Source of the DNA: Peltaster fructicola
Taxonomy: Eukaryota; Ascomycota; Dothideomycetes
DNA length: 64,000 nucleotides
Assembly (NCBI GenBank): GCA_001592805.2
Contig: CP051140.1
Location: forward strand, 993,501-1,057,500
Direction: 5' to 3'
The translations under genes and the position numbers were made by a program. Every line of letters starts with the position of its first letter. The stretch's first letter is position 1. The notes under the pieces were generated by a model. That model saw only the letters and a program-made list of their open reading frames with translations. It did not search any database and had not been told where the DNA came from. This document shows positions 46,414 through 58,827 of this stretch, piece by piece.

Positions 46414-48347
46414 GGCTATTGTGCCTCGATGATGAAGTGAGAAGACCTACCGCAACCGAGATGAAAGAAAGGTTCTATACTTATACTCAGATTCTATGGC
46501 GCAAATATACACCTACAATGACATGACGTTGGATAGTTTTTGGAGCTATTACCTTGACAGGAAGAGATGACGGCGGTTTTGCGGTAGCCAGACGGCTAAG
46601 TGTCCGCGATAGCGTGTAGATCGATCTGACGACGGCGATCTGCTATGCGTCCTGGCGAAAGCTTGTCTGGAGGAATACGATTGGAAGATGTACTCGAGAC
46701 GGGAACCGCGGATCATGCTGTCTTGCCAGTGGTGGTTGTGTGCTTCGTCGTATCGAAACTAGGAGCTCAACGTTGTCGACCAGCAGAAACTGCCAAACAC
46801 GGTGACATCATGTGACGCAGCTTATCATGACGTCGCCTCTTCCTCCAATCATCACAAACAATCTCGATACATGTACGACAAAGCTATCACAATGATGCTT
46901 TGATGCCCAGCCTGCGAAAACGCCAGTCTGAGCTGTACATGTCGCCTCGAGAATGTAAGACGAGAGGTTTCTTTCCTCTGTGAAGAGGTCGACACAGCTG
47001 CATGATTTTCTGGCCACGCTCATCTTACTCGTCGGTATGCAACCAAATGCGCTGCTAGATAGGACGTGAGTCTGGTACCATGGCCACAGCTCGGGCAACG
47101 GCGTGGACGGCAGAGCCACGATATGCTCAAGGTAGACTGCGTGTTGACGGCTGCTCATCATGCCCTCCAGATCTCTCTTCTGCGCACGTTCTGGTCCCCA
47201 ACATCTCACGCGTAGAGCAGTGCCATGGATCCTAATCCGGATCGCAATGCCAGATGCTGCTCGAAGGAGAATAGAAGGATCTTGGTGTCAAGTCCGCTGT
47301 TCAAACATACACTATGGAGTCATCAGCCGGTTGTCCAAATCGACCAGTGAGCAAGAGCAGTCACCAGCAACGCAAGGTCGACGATGACTCGCAATTGGAT
47401 TCCTCTACAGACCAGCTGATTCTTCTTGGCAAGCCGTGCAATCTGACGATACGATTGAAGCTTTTGGAGTGCAATGCCGATTGATCAGGACAACCGTTGA
47501 TTTTAATGGCCGGGTCAGCTCAGGAGCATTCTTGACCGTTCGACAAGATGAGATACTGGTTCCGGAATCAGGGCAGACATGCTTGCACCATACGCAAGAG
47601 CGTTATACTTACCACTGACCGCCCAGCCTATTCTGATTGGATCTCCATGAGATGTGAGTGGTGGAAGATAAGACGAACACGACAGCGAGACGCACTGCCA
47701 CTTTTGTCGCAGTTTTAACCAGTACAAGTTCGCTTTTGTTCTCAGGAGCGATTGCTTGAGCCTGGGTGCACGCCGGCGAATTGCATCATTACGGTCTAAG
47801 GCTCGGCATTGTTACCACAATCCAGTCCATCGATTCACGACGCCATTGACCGTTATGTTCTCGACCTCAGTCAGAACAATTGCAGACGATAAAAGATCCA
47901 GCCACAAGGAGGATTGTATTTGATGTTCCCGAATCACGTGGAAATAGGGTCGAGCACGCCATCATCAGCCAACGACATAACAGCCCACCGACCACCATGT
48001 TGATCACGGCATCTCTAATTCATGCCTGTCCATCGCTCGTTACTCTCCGTCCCTGTTGCGACTCGCATACAGGGCCCGGTCGACTGTGTCCATCAGCCTA
48101 TGAGCAGTGCCAGACTCAGCGCCTCGTGGCTTAGGGGCGTCATTGCCATGTGTCGTGGAGCACACTAGATGTATGGCATGCCTGGCTCCAGCCACGATAC
48201 CTGACTTCGAATGATCTATGCTCTCGGCACGCTGCTTTGCGGAATGACGAATCTCCAATACGCCATGTCTTGTGCCTGACAGACATCACGATAAATTGGA
48301 CTTCTCCCACCCTATGATCTCAGTCGTCTACACATCACTCCAACAGA
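46414..48347. other. intergenic region between divergent transporters
   Basis: About 1.9 kb without a supportable gene; both flanking genes are transporters read outward, so it holds two promoters. Open frames of up to 133 codons (46808-47209, minus) show no family feature. The composition is like the neighbours, with no sign of a transposon. Confidence 0.5.
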
Positions 48348-50160
48348 ATGGGACTCCTTGACAGATACCATGGCGTCACGCCATACATGCTATTCTCATG
48401 CTTGATCTACCTCAGTGGCGCCCTCCTATATGGTATCGACACTGGATCTTTCGGCTCGCTGCAAGCACTTCCGTCCTTTACGAGAAGATTTGGTGTGCTC
48501 AACCCGACGACTGGCGTATACGCTCTATCACCTTCAGTCTCTGCTGCGGCCAACTCTATCCCATTCGCTGGTCAAGCGGTACGCGAGCCTTGTACGTCCT
48601 AAGATGCTCACTGACATGGACAGCTCGGAGCATTCCTTTCATCCTTTACTGTCGACTGGTTTGGCTACAAATGGACCATGATCATTCTTGCCTTCGTACA
48701 GGTCATAGCTATCGTCATCGAGATGACCTCTGTATACACAAGTGCTTGGGGACAACTCACAGCTGGTCGCTTCCTCGCTTACACCAGTACTGGTCTGGCT
48801 GAGATGGCTGTCACTCACTACAACTCAGAAGTGTCACCTGCAAGCACTCGAGGCCTCCTAGCTGGCAGTATGCTCTTCTTCAATGCCCTTGGAAACCTCT
48901 GGGGTGCTGGCATGAGCAGAGCTTATGCCACGGAGCTAGGCGACAGAGGCTGGCTCATCCCAACAGGAGTGCAGCTCGTGCCAGCTGCCATAATTCTGAC
49001 AGGCATTTGGTTCACGGTCGAATCGCCTCGCTGGCTGGTCATCCAGGGAAGAAATGGGGAAGCATTGAACAACCTCAACAGGCTCCGTCCCGTCGAAGAC
49101 GTCAACAAGGGCTACACCAAGCTTGAAGTGGATGCGATTGAGAAGTCTCTCGAGGAAGCTGGAGGTCTTGACCAAGGTCGTTGGCTTGATCTCTTCCGAG
49201 GCAACATGCTTCGTCGTACTTGGATAGCCTGGTCACTTTTTGCTTTTCTGCAATTCACTGGCATTCAGTTCACGAACACCTTCGCAGCGTGAGTCACCTG
49301 TGGCGGCACTCAGTGTAGCTAACAATTGGCAGCACATTCTACGTTGCACAAGGCCTTGGCGCAAACACATTCACGTATGTCGTTCTTGGCAATGTCGGCC
49401 AGATCGTCACTTGTCTTTTCCAAATCTTCACCTACGACATCTTTGGACGACGAATCTTCTCAATCCTTGGCGGTCTGCTTTGCTTTATCTTCCTGGCAGT
49501 CGTCAGTATTCTAGGCGCAGGTGGCTCAGCCGCATCCAACAATAGTCGAAGCGCTGTCAATGCTATTGTGGCCAGCATCATCTTGACACAGACCTTTGCA
49601 CGCTGGTCCGTGACTAATGCATTTGTCATCGGTGGTGAGATCGGTGGTGTCAAGATGAGGAAGAAGATCTTGGCTTCAAGTGGTGTTGTAAGTGTTCTTC
49701 AAGCTGCTCGCAAGGCCGTTGCTGACGATCTCAGGTGAACATGATATGCGCCATCCTAGTCACTGCAGTTGTTCCTTACCTCTTTCCCACTGCACCAGGA
49801 TCCGCAGGTTTAGGCGCCCGAGTTGGATGGTTCTTCGCAGCACCTAGCTTCTTGTTGTTCCTTTTCGGACTCTTCGTTATGTGAGTTCTATGATCCTACC
49901 CTGTGGCATCAACTAACGCTGTCCATAGTCCCGAGCTTAAAGGTCGATCTTTGGAAGAGACAGATGAGCTGTTCGCCGCTGGTCTTCAAGCCTGGCAGTT
50001 TTCCTCCTACAAGACAAAAGGAACCGGTGCTCTTATCGCTGCGCTGCAGGACGACGACACTGAGAAGCTTAGACGTGCTTCAGTCACTGAAGCTGCGTCT
50101 GGCGGTGAAAAGTATTCAGCTGCCTCAGATAGCAGCAGTGGCCGGAAGATTAGTGTTTGA
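48348..50160 (+). CDS. MFS sugar-type transporter
   Basis: Five exons (48348-48578, 48624-49288, 49333-49687, 49735-49880, 49929-50160) give 542 residues with 12 predicted membrane helices. Sugar-porter signatures: YGIDTGSFGSLQAL in helix 1, FTVDWFGYKWTM, the GRFLAYTSTGLAEMAVTHYNSEVSP block with SPASTRG, VESPRWLVIQGR, DIFGRRIFS and PELKGRSLEETDELF at the end of helix 12. Substrate is unclear; hexose, polyol or quinate are all possible. Exon 4 opens with a polar helix before a Gly-rich loop. It converges on MCR1. Confidence 0.9.
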
Positions 50161-50326
50161 GCGATGTTGGCTAAGTTATTCTCAGTTCTCTGTGTGCAGT
50201 GTATGTCCGCACGAGGGACGGGAGTTTACGCTCCTTCGAGGAACATGCTTGCAGGAGCATCACATTCTTGTGCTGTAACTTCACTTTCGTCTATCTGGTA
50301 TATGTACATGTGTGTGGCAGCGTCGT

Positions 50327-51367
50327 CTAGAACTTGTAGACCTGATCCTTCTCGTAGCCCAGCTCTTTCAGGTAACCAGCCAGCTCACCCTGGTCAGCAG
50401 GGCTCTTCTTTGTGCCAGAAATAGCCTTGTACAATCCTGGTGGACCGCAAACGAAGACCTTGACATTCTCCTGCTTAGGATCAGGGAGTACAGTCTTCAA
50501 CAACTCCTTGGTGATGTGACCACCGCCCTGCTGCCAGCTCTCTGGAGGCTGGTCGAGAGTATAGAATGCACGGAATCGCTGTGGGTATTCCTTCTCCAGA
50601 GTCTCGAACTCGTGCTTGAGCAGAATGTCCTCCTCCTTGATGTTTCCGAAGACAAGGGTGACCTTGGTGTTATCTGCTGGGTTCTTGAAGATAGCACGGC
50701 AGAGCTGGTACATTGGAGTGATTCCAGTACCACCAGCAATCAAGGCAATATGGTTGTGCTTGTTGGTCTCCCATGGGTACTTTGGGATGGGACCCTTGAA
50801 GTCGAGTGATTGCCCAACTGCCATATCATGGAAGTGCTCAGACATTGGTCCGTTTGGATATCTCTTGACAATGAGGTCGAGGAAGCCACGGTCGTCTTCA
50901 TCGCTAACTGGTGTGTATGGACGGACTGCCGGCTTCTGCATCTCCGGACCCTTGTACTTGGTGAGCAGCGCACTGGCGACGCTAAGACCTGAGATTGCAT
51001 CCTCCTCTGGCAACTTGAATCGGAAACGCTTGGTATTGTGATTGATGTTGTCCACCTTCTCAAGTACCAGTGGAATAAATCCTGGTCACCTCCAGTGAAG
51101 GTCTTCTTTGCTGGCTCGGCAGGTGTCGGGACAGCTGCTGCAACAGTCTGCTTTGCGCCAGCTGACTGAGAGTACCAAAAGGCAGCTCCTGCAGCTCCTG
51201 CACCAACTACCGAGTAGAGGAGGGCATTGTTGCCACCAGTCTTTGGTGCTTCAGTTGCGTATCGTCGGGCGTTGCGCTGGTGGTGTCAGCCGTGATTAAA
51301 ACAATGGTTGGTGAGTACTCACGCATGTAGCCTGCGCCAGAGGGCGAAGAGATCTCGATGCGAACAT
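50327..51367 (-). CDS. MCR1: NADH-cytochrome b5 reductase, mitochondrial (Mcr1)
   Basis: Exons 51367-51323 and 51276-50327 (intron 51277-51322), about 331 residues. Mcr1 passes electrons from NADH via FAD to cytochrome b5 or ubiquinone/D-erythroascorbyl acceptors, at the mitochondrial outer membrane and intermembrane space. A presequence ([11 protein letters not shown]) precedes a hydrophobic anchor ([18 protein letters not shown]), then [22 protein letters not shown] (FAD), [24 protein letters not shown] and [16 protein letters not shown] (NADH). The start frame runs to FTGGDQD and the body frame takes over at [13 protein letters not shown]; one base is missing at the CC of 51081-51082 (CCC expected). 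Probably an artefact. It shares a 241-base promoter with CWF18. Confidence 0.93.
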
Positions 51368-51608
51368 GACGGAATGGTAACTTCCAGAGTTCTACAATGC
51401 CGGAAGGGATGATTGTGGAAACAAGTGCTGAGGGAAAGGTATTGCGTGCCGAAGCTGATTTGCAAGCTCTGGAGCAGCTGTCGTCATGTCAGTGAATTAA
51501 GCTCTCGGTCCTTGCCGTTCGAAAGTCCGATCTCCAAAAGATTTCAAGACGCGCCAGAGCACGCGATACTGCTTCTTCTGCACAGAACATGACCACGTAT
51601 ACAACAGG

Positions 51609-52238
51609 ATGGCTTCGACGGCAGCATTGAGCGCTGCAGCGCAAGATAGAAAGAGTCGTCTTGCGCAGCTCAAATCACTTAAGAGAAAGCAGGAGGCGCT
51701 GCAGGATGAGAGTAACGAAGACTTGGACACAACAGCCATCGAGGCCACTCCAGCAAGCGACAGCGAAGTCTCGAAATACGTGTCAGGACGAAACTACGAC
51801 TTCGAGACAAAGGGCGCCAAGCTTGGGTTCGAGGCAGCCCCATCTGATGGCAAGATCACACTCGAGAAGCAGGCCAGTGTGCTTGAGCAGGATGTGAAGA
51901 AACAAGCAGAAGAGGAAGAAAAGGAGGACAAGCCTCTCGACCTGTTCAAGCTGCAACCCAAGAAGCCGAACTGGGATCTCAAGCGTGACCTGGACCGCAA
52001 GCTCGAAATACTGAATGTTCGTACGGACAACGCCATTGCACGACTTGTTCGAGAACGTATCGCCCAGCAGCAAGCAGCAGCAAAAGCCAAATTTGACACA
52101 CAAACAGGAGGTGATGTCGAGGCAGCAGGAATCGAAGGCTCAACGCTAGTCGAAGCTACCAATGTGAGGGAGCGCGAAGACGAAGAGGATGCTCGTCGTG
52201 AAAGAGAAGAGGAAGATGCCTTATTGGATGCTTCCTGA
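51609..52238 (+). CDS. CWF18: Spliceosome-associated coiled-coil protein Cwf18 (CCDC12-like)
   Basis: Single exon, 209 residues. Cwf18/CCDC12 is a small component of the activated spliceosome (Prp19/Cdc5-associated). Evidence: a helical start (DRKSRLAQLKSLKRKQEAL), the repeated acidic/Gln linker, and the diagnostic end DLFKLQPKKPNWDLKRDLDR and LNVRTDNAIARLVRERI. The C-terminal tail is a charged coil (REREDEEDARREREEEDALL). Head-to-head with MCR1. No introns, unlike most neighbours. Confidence 0.92.
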   Translation: MASTAALSAAAQDRKSRLAQLKSLKRKQEALQDESNEDLDTTAIEATPASDSEVSKYVSGRNYDFETKGAKLGFEAAPSDGKITLEKQASVLEQDVKKQAEEEEKEDKPLDLFKLQPKKPNWDLKRDLDRKLEILNVRTDNAIARLVRERIAQQQAAAKAKFDTQTGGDVEAAGIEGSTLVEATNVREREDEEDARREREEEDALLDAS

Positions 52239-54466
52239 GATGCTCGTGCTCCACAACTCGAGCTATATCAGACGTGTCTTAAGATGGCGAGTAGCCCGTG
52301 CAGAGGCTGGCTATGCTGAACGCCATCACGAGCGGAAGACTTGCTCATGCTCACACCTCAAAAGCGACCGAATACCCGCTCGAGCTGCTTGTCTAGACGA
52401 GCCTCATCCTAAACATGCAGGAAACTCTTCCTGAACGCTTGTCATACATGCCTGTGTCTGATGAAAGTGGTCAGGAGAAGGTTGCGCCGTACATGCTACC
52501 CTGGCAGAATGGGTTGGTTTTGCAGCCAAATTGCAGAGCGGTTCAGAGACAGGTCCCTATGATCGACGGAGCCACACAGCAGCACAGTCCATGAAAATTC
52601 AGCAGTATAGGTCCGGCAGGCTGGCAATGCAGCAAAAGTCACTGGAGGGAGAGGATTGAAAGGGTCTCGACTTCCCTGTCATGCAGCTCAAGCGCCCAAC
52701 CAGATGGGTTCCAATGCAGATGTGCATGACAGACAGTGATTTGCTTACCAGCATTTCTGTACCGGATTCCGAGGAGGTCAACCCATTCCAAGTGTGGTCT
52801 CATCTTCGACCAAGATCCTCAGGAGATGTCATTGTTTCTGACATCGATTACACAGCATGATATGAGGCGAGACGAAACCCTCCACCAGTTCACCCGTCAG
52901 GAATTCCTCTAACCTGTATCAAGACTAGCCACTTCGTCTCGTCTGTAGCATGTGAATTCAGCTCGACAATCAGGCGCCAAGCAAGAGAAGACTGGCATGT
53001 CTGCACGAATGTACGGCAGCTACTGTACACAGGTGGATCCTGGACAAGGATGTCATCCTGATGGCGACAACACTGGCCAGAGCGGACGCCGTGCAGCAAA
53101 GCAGCTAGCATAGCAACAGACTTACGAATGACTGTCGTACGCATGAAGGACAATGCGCCTGCTGAAGCCTGGCAGTAGACTGCATTCCCTGCTCCAAACA
53201 CTGCATGCTGCAAGCATCGAAAGGTTGTTGGACGTGCCTTTATAGGCCGGCAGGTTTGACTTCGCTTCCGCAGTAGTGAGTATAGTGTCATCATGCGCGA
53301 CGAAGTGACGGATACGAACCCTCATCGATCGATACTTTCGATCTCCTAACGGCGCCGTTCATCTCATTCTACGCTTGTCGAGAGGCATCGTTCGCAGAGA
53401 GGCTGTGGTTGTCACGGTTGGTCCTTGTCGACACTATAATACGCTTCGTAGAAATGCTTGCAAGGTAAATAGCATCCGTGCAACTTCGATACGTACCAGA
53501 GCGCAGATGGCGTGAACATTGCGCACATCCTGTAGCGAAGATACTGGCTGGTACGCAGTGACCTTAAAATGTGATCTGTGCTTTTGGGTGAGGCACACTT
53601 TTGAAACCCTCTGCTTTCCGACTCATCCTCAACGATCGCATCCCAGCCCAGACAGACCTTACTGCCAGCTGATCCTTGACCTTGTGCCTCCCTCGTCGTT
53701 TCTAGGTGTTGCGGCGTCTATCAGGCGCAGGCGATGACCTAATTCCTTGGTGGCTTTCTCTTCCTTTGCCAGGACGACCCACCCATATCATTAAAGAAAG
53801 AGGAGACGATGCGCCCTTTAGCCTCTTAGGCAGCGCTTTCACAGGCTAATGGGGTTACTCAAGCACGCGCGAGCCGATGAAAGGGAAAGAAGGTTGAGCA
53901 GCACAAGCGGTTGTCCGTCATCACTCCATTCATCACTCACTATACCGTCCGCCCGTCAACCGACACTTTGATCTATTGACTTTTTGAGAAAGAACTATCA
54001 TTTCGTCGACATACCACCACCACCACGCCCCACAAGCTACTTCAGAGTACATCAAAAGACACACCACCCCTTACAATCTGTTTCGGTCTAGTCCATACTG
54101 CCAATCGCAGGGTAGGATAATCGTTGACACTACTACTCTGTCTTGAGGACCACACTTCTGCGTACACTACTGAGCCGATCACTGCCCGCTCCTACCGCCG
54201 ATCGTTCTCGTCTACTCGCAGCCGTCATGATACTTGATGCACACTAAAGCTCACGTGCATTGTGATCATGGCGTAGCACTCTTTTCAACCGCAGCTCATC
54301 GGATTCTACTGCTCGACATACATTTTGTCATTTTGGCCCGACGCCTTTTCCACCAGCACACTACTCGGTGACGACTCCGATGATCAGTCCGCTGTAGGTG
54401 TGGGCAGACATCTCCAGTGCATATCGAGACGATTGTGGATGGCAACACAACTCGAGCTCAGCAGAC
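52239..54466. other. long intergenic region and kinase leader
   Basis: About 2.2 kb without a supportable gene. The right 500 bases look like a long CT/CA-rich leader of the kinase gene. A minus-strand sequence at 53281-53340 has a tRNA-like T-loop and anticodon stem but fails elsewhere (see rejected items). Short open frames have no features. Confidence 0.5.
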
Positions 54467-57400
54467 ATGTACACTGGCGTTGGACTCGAGGACAAGAGCC
54501 AGGATGAAATTGTGCACACCACGAACATGACCACCGTCGGCAAGGATGCTGGAAGGCAGGCAAAAGGTGAGCCTGACGATGTCCCAGACGAAGGCCCACA
54601 GTCAGACCCACCTGCGCCAACTACGTCTTCAACGGCAATGCCCATGGACTATTTCACGACACTCCCTACCGATCACACCGACTCGAATACGCATACTGCA
54701 ACACTTCTACCCTCCTCTGGCACTCCCAAATCGGCACCGTTGACCTCTGGCAGCGATGCGCTCGCGCCAGGAACCCTCATCATCCAGGACTCGATATTCA
54801 CCCACGAACGTCCTGCGCCTCAGCGCGATCACTCTTCGAACACTGTCCTCAGCATGCACAGCATAGACAGTAACACGACCGTCAGACAGGCAGATGACGA
54901 CGACGATGATATTGCTGTGCACGATCTGTCGTCATCCGGCACACTGCCACCACGTCCTGAATATCCCAATCAGGCCTATGCAGCTCTGCAGAACCAGGTC
55001 TATCCAGGTCGCAACCTTAGCTTGCGACCGACGCACGCCCATCCTCATCATATCCTTACCTTTGCTTCGTCTTTACATACCTCGGGAGTCAGGACTGTTG
55101 GCAACTCTCCTGCGAATACGCCAAGTGCTGGTCTGTACTCGCCCAAAGTCGCCAGCGCCCGAGAGCTGTGGGAATCGCCTGAAACACCAGGAACATACGC
55201 CAGCCCATACCTCCATCCAACGCATCGGCAGGCACCAAAAGAGACACATAGAGCAGATGTTGATGTCGACCCGATCTCTGGCAGAAAATTGATCAACCAC
55301 TACGAGATCGTCGACGAACTGGGTAGAGGTACACATGGAAAGGTCAAGCTCGGTCGTGACCTGGAGACTTCCGGCACGCATGTTGCTATAAAGATCGTAG
55401 AAAGATATTCGAAGAAGAGAAGGCTAGGCAAACTGGGCAATCCAGAGGACAAGGTTAAGAAAGAGGTAGCTATCCTAAAGAAGGCAAGACATCCCAACAT
55501 CGTTGCCTTGCTAGAGGTTATCGATGATCCGTCGCGCAAGAAGGTATACATCGTTCTCGAGTGGGTCGAACGAGGCACAATCCATTGGCGCGCCAAGGCG
55601 CCTAAGGAGATCGCATTGCTCGAAGCACATCGATATGAACGAGAGAGAATTGGAGGACCGACTGGCGCTTCACAGACCGAGGATACTGCTATCAGAAGAG
55701 AAGTCGCGAAAAGATTGCATCGACGGAAGCAGGAGATTAGTCGACTCTATCGCCGTGCTCGCAAAGAGCGCGATCCGAACAGCAGGATTGACCACTACGG
55801 CGGCAACGAGGAGTCAGACGACGATACGTTGTCTCGCATATCAACCACAACCAACGGCTCTTCGCGGCGTAGTCGTAGAGCAGACGAGGATGCGCATGCT
55901 ACTGCGACTAGCACACCACAGGAAGGACCAAGCACTCCAACAGTAGAGCAGCCGGACGGGCTTGATGCCAGCGAAGCTGCAAGAGAGCCCATTACGGAAG
56001 ACCTCAGGCAATGGGCGTCACAACTCGTTGATGACGAAATCAACCCAGAGCTTCACTACGTGCCGTGTATGACTTTACAGAACATACGGGTCGCTTTCAG
56101 AGACACGCTGCTTGGTCTGCAGTACCTACACTACCAAGGTATCATACACCGCGACATCAAGCCACCAAATCTATTGCAAACAATCGACCATCGCGTCAAG
56201 ATCTCCGACTTTGGCGTCTCATATCTCGGCAGGCCAATGCACGAGGGTGAAGCAGGCGAGGAGGTGAGCGAAAGCGACGTCAAGGACTTGGATGTTGAAG
56301 CGAAAGAACTGGCCAAGACCGTCGGCACGCCGGCATTCTATGCACCAGAGCTGTGTATCACAGACCACACCGACGATCCACCGCCAGTCACAAAGCTATC
56401 GATGTGTGGGCTCTCGGCATCACGCTCTTCTGTATGATTTTCGGCAGGACGCCATTCGTGGATTCAGAGTACGTTGTCATGCGACAAATCGCCGATGAGG
56501 AGATATACCTGCCGCGAAGACGACTACTACCTGTTGATGACAAGCCTAAATCTCGGCCGAGTTCGCGCACACGTGCGTACTCACCAATGACTCCGGATCG
56601 ACGTGCAGAGTTTGATATTGTATATGAGGACATCGACGACGATCTTCATGACTTGCTCAAGCGCCTTCTGGTCAAGGATCCTTACAAGCGCATCACACTG
56701 GAAGAGGTCCGGCACCATCCATGGGTGGTGTCTGATCTGCCGAATAAGATGAGATGGTTGGAAGAGACAGACATGTATGGCCAGAGTAAAGGCGAGAAGA
56801 TTGAGGTGTCACGAGAAGATGTCAACACTGCTGTTGTACCCCTGCAATGGGTTGAGCGAGTACGTTCCGGCTTCAAGAAGATCGGCGACCGTCTGCTTGG
56901 ATCGACTACTCGTGGTCGCAGCACCTCGAGCGCCAATTCTGGATCAGCACCAAACTCACAACCACCATCTGTCCACTCGTCTAGTAGCACGATCAGCCAG
57001 GACGCGCGTCGGCACAGTCTGCGCAGCGAAGATATCGCCATGGCTCTGAAAGCTCATCGAGATGTAGACCATCCACTATCAAAGAGTCTGGCAGCCAGTC
57101 CGGAGTACGAGAGATCGAACAAGGAGTTCTTCGACGATATGCCACCACACCTTGGCCCATTCAACGACTTTGGCACTTCATTGTCACAGACGATGAGCCA
57201 TGAATCTCCTATGCGACCTGCCATGGCTGTTCGCTCCAAGACTGGCTTCTCTACTGCAGGCTCTGTGCGCACAATCAAGCAATCAGATTTCCCACAGCAT
57301 CACGACTCACCACCATCGCCGCCTCTACCCAGCACGCCCCGAGCTATCGAGACTACTGCCAACAATCTTAGTGGGCTCCTTGGTGGCAGCCATCGAAACG

Positions 57401-58479
57401 TCTTCAAAATCATCCGCGAGCGCTCCTCGACACGATCGTTTGGCGAGCATTCTCGACAGTCATCGTTCGATCGAGGTTCAATCTCCTCTCGAGACGCACA
57501 TGCAGAGCCTAGCCTGGCAGTTAGTGAAACCTTGGTCCCTGGCCGCATGCAAGCACCTGAGATCCTCTCTACCGATATAGCACAGTCGAGTGCTGATAAT
57601 AGCGAACATACAAGTCCAGTATCGATGCGACCGCGCTCTATGGTTGTCACTGGCTATCGTGGAGCACTTGACTCGTTGTCACGGCAGAGCTCTACCAACT
57701 CAATCGCCTCCTCGAATGCTCGGCTACAAGGTCACGAACGCGCCTTGACAGAAGAGGATAGGCGGCGAATTGAAGAGCAACATATGAGGCGATTGCTAAG
57801 GGAAGTAGCTGAGCCACCACGGCCGTCCAGTGTGTTTGACGAGCGCAACTGTCCTCCAAGCCCTGATGATGTGAGGAGTAGACAGTCCTCTGATGCACGA
57901 CGGATCAGCGACTTCGACATCTCGCACACATCGTCGTATGAAACGAGTCCAACAACTCCAGGAGTACAAGTGTTGCCATCGCTGGTCTCAAGCTCATCAG
58001 ACTTTGGTTCTGCAGTGTCGATGTCAATCTCGAACCCGTCGATACCATCAGTCATCAGTGAGGCTTCTTCGGTCGATCGCACTGATGGCGCGCCGCTGGA
58101 AGAGGTCGAGAACAAGCACATTGTCAGCTCATATGACACGATTACCAATCATCCCAGCATACAATATGATCCTGTCGATGAAGGCTACAATCCTGACGAG
58201 GAGATGGCACTCGATAGTGATCAGAGCTCTGACAGCGACACTGATAGTGACGGTGGGCTAGTCATGAGTCGACGCAAGTCAGCCACCAAAACAGGTAGTT
58301 CCAGTCTCTCAGCAGCACTGGAATCACATCACAAGCAGCGTCGTGGCACAAACTTCTCCCGAAGCTCGAAGAAGAGCTCGCGGAGTGGCAGTAACAATAC
58401 AATGAAGAAAGTCCGGACTCGTGACAGCATTGACGAGCGCAGGAGACCTTCCTTCGAAGTCCCTGAAGGAGGTTCGTAG
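54467..58479 (+). CDS. Ser/Thr kinase of the Ssp1/Tos3 (CaMKK-like, SNF1-activating) family
   Basis: About 1337 residues, start at the first in-frame ATG (54467). After a disordered N-terminus the kinase domain begins YEIVDELGRGTHGKVKLG (P-loop), with THVAIKIVERYSKK (Lys), a long insert of roughly 150 residues between lobes, YLHYQGIIHRDIKPPNLL (HRD loop), VKISDFGVSYLG (DFG), and GTPAFYAPELC, then AIDVWALGITLFCMIFGRTPFVD. A Ser-rich C-tail of about 550 residues ends in RRRPSFEVPEGGS. Family members phosphorylate the Snf1/AMPK activation loop and govern stress and polarity. One base is missing at 56390-56395 (CACAAAG; TKAIDVW expected), so the frame changes inside the conserved domain. Most likely an indel in the sequence. 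Confidence 0.9.
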
Positions 58480-58827
58480 ACCTCTTACACATCACGATTT
58501 ACGAGCTACGAATGAAATGGCTGAGGATGATTGGAGATGCCCTATATCCTTATCTGGTTCATCCTACCAGCAAATCACCACTCTTCGGCTCAATACAAGA
58601 CTACAGCCGGGCAACACCACTTGTCAAAGAAGATATTGTATATGTATGATCACCTTGATGGAACGGCGGCTTTGTTCTCACGAGCATTTGTAGCAATGTA
58701 GCTAATCTGCTTCCTTCTGAGTTGCATTTGCCGGCATGAATGCTTTTGGGTTATCGCGGCATGTAATGTACGAGATAGATGAGCACTATTGTATGAGCGG
58801 CGTGTAACAAGCTTCACAATCTACGTG
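58480..58827. other. intergenic region between convergent genes
   Basis: About 350 bases between the kinase stop and the ALG10 stop; 3' flanks only. No gene seen. Confidence 0.5.

Noticed and set aside
46808-47209. 133-codon minus-strand open frame in the transporter spacer
   Set aside because: No recognised motif, no splice partners, no signal peptide.
53281-53345. tRNA-like T-loop and 5-base anticodon stem on the minus strand
   Set aside because: GGGTTCGTATCC and a perfect stem (GATCG/CGATC) are present, but U33 is missing, no D-arm exists upstream and the acceptor ends do not pair.
56385-56400. Programmed ribosomal frameshift in the kinase
   Set aside because: No slippery heptamer or downstream structure was evident, and similar one-base losses occur in other genes at repeats, so a sequence indel is simpler.
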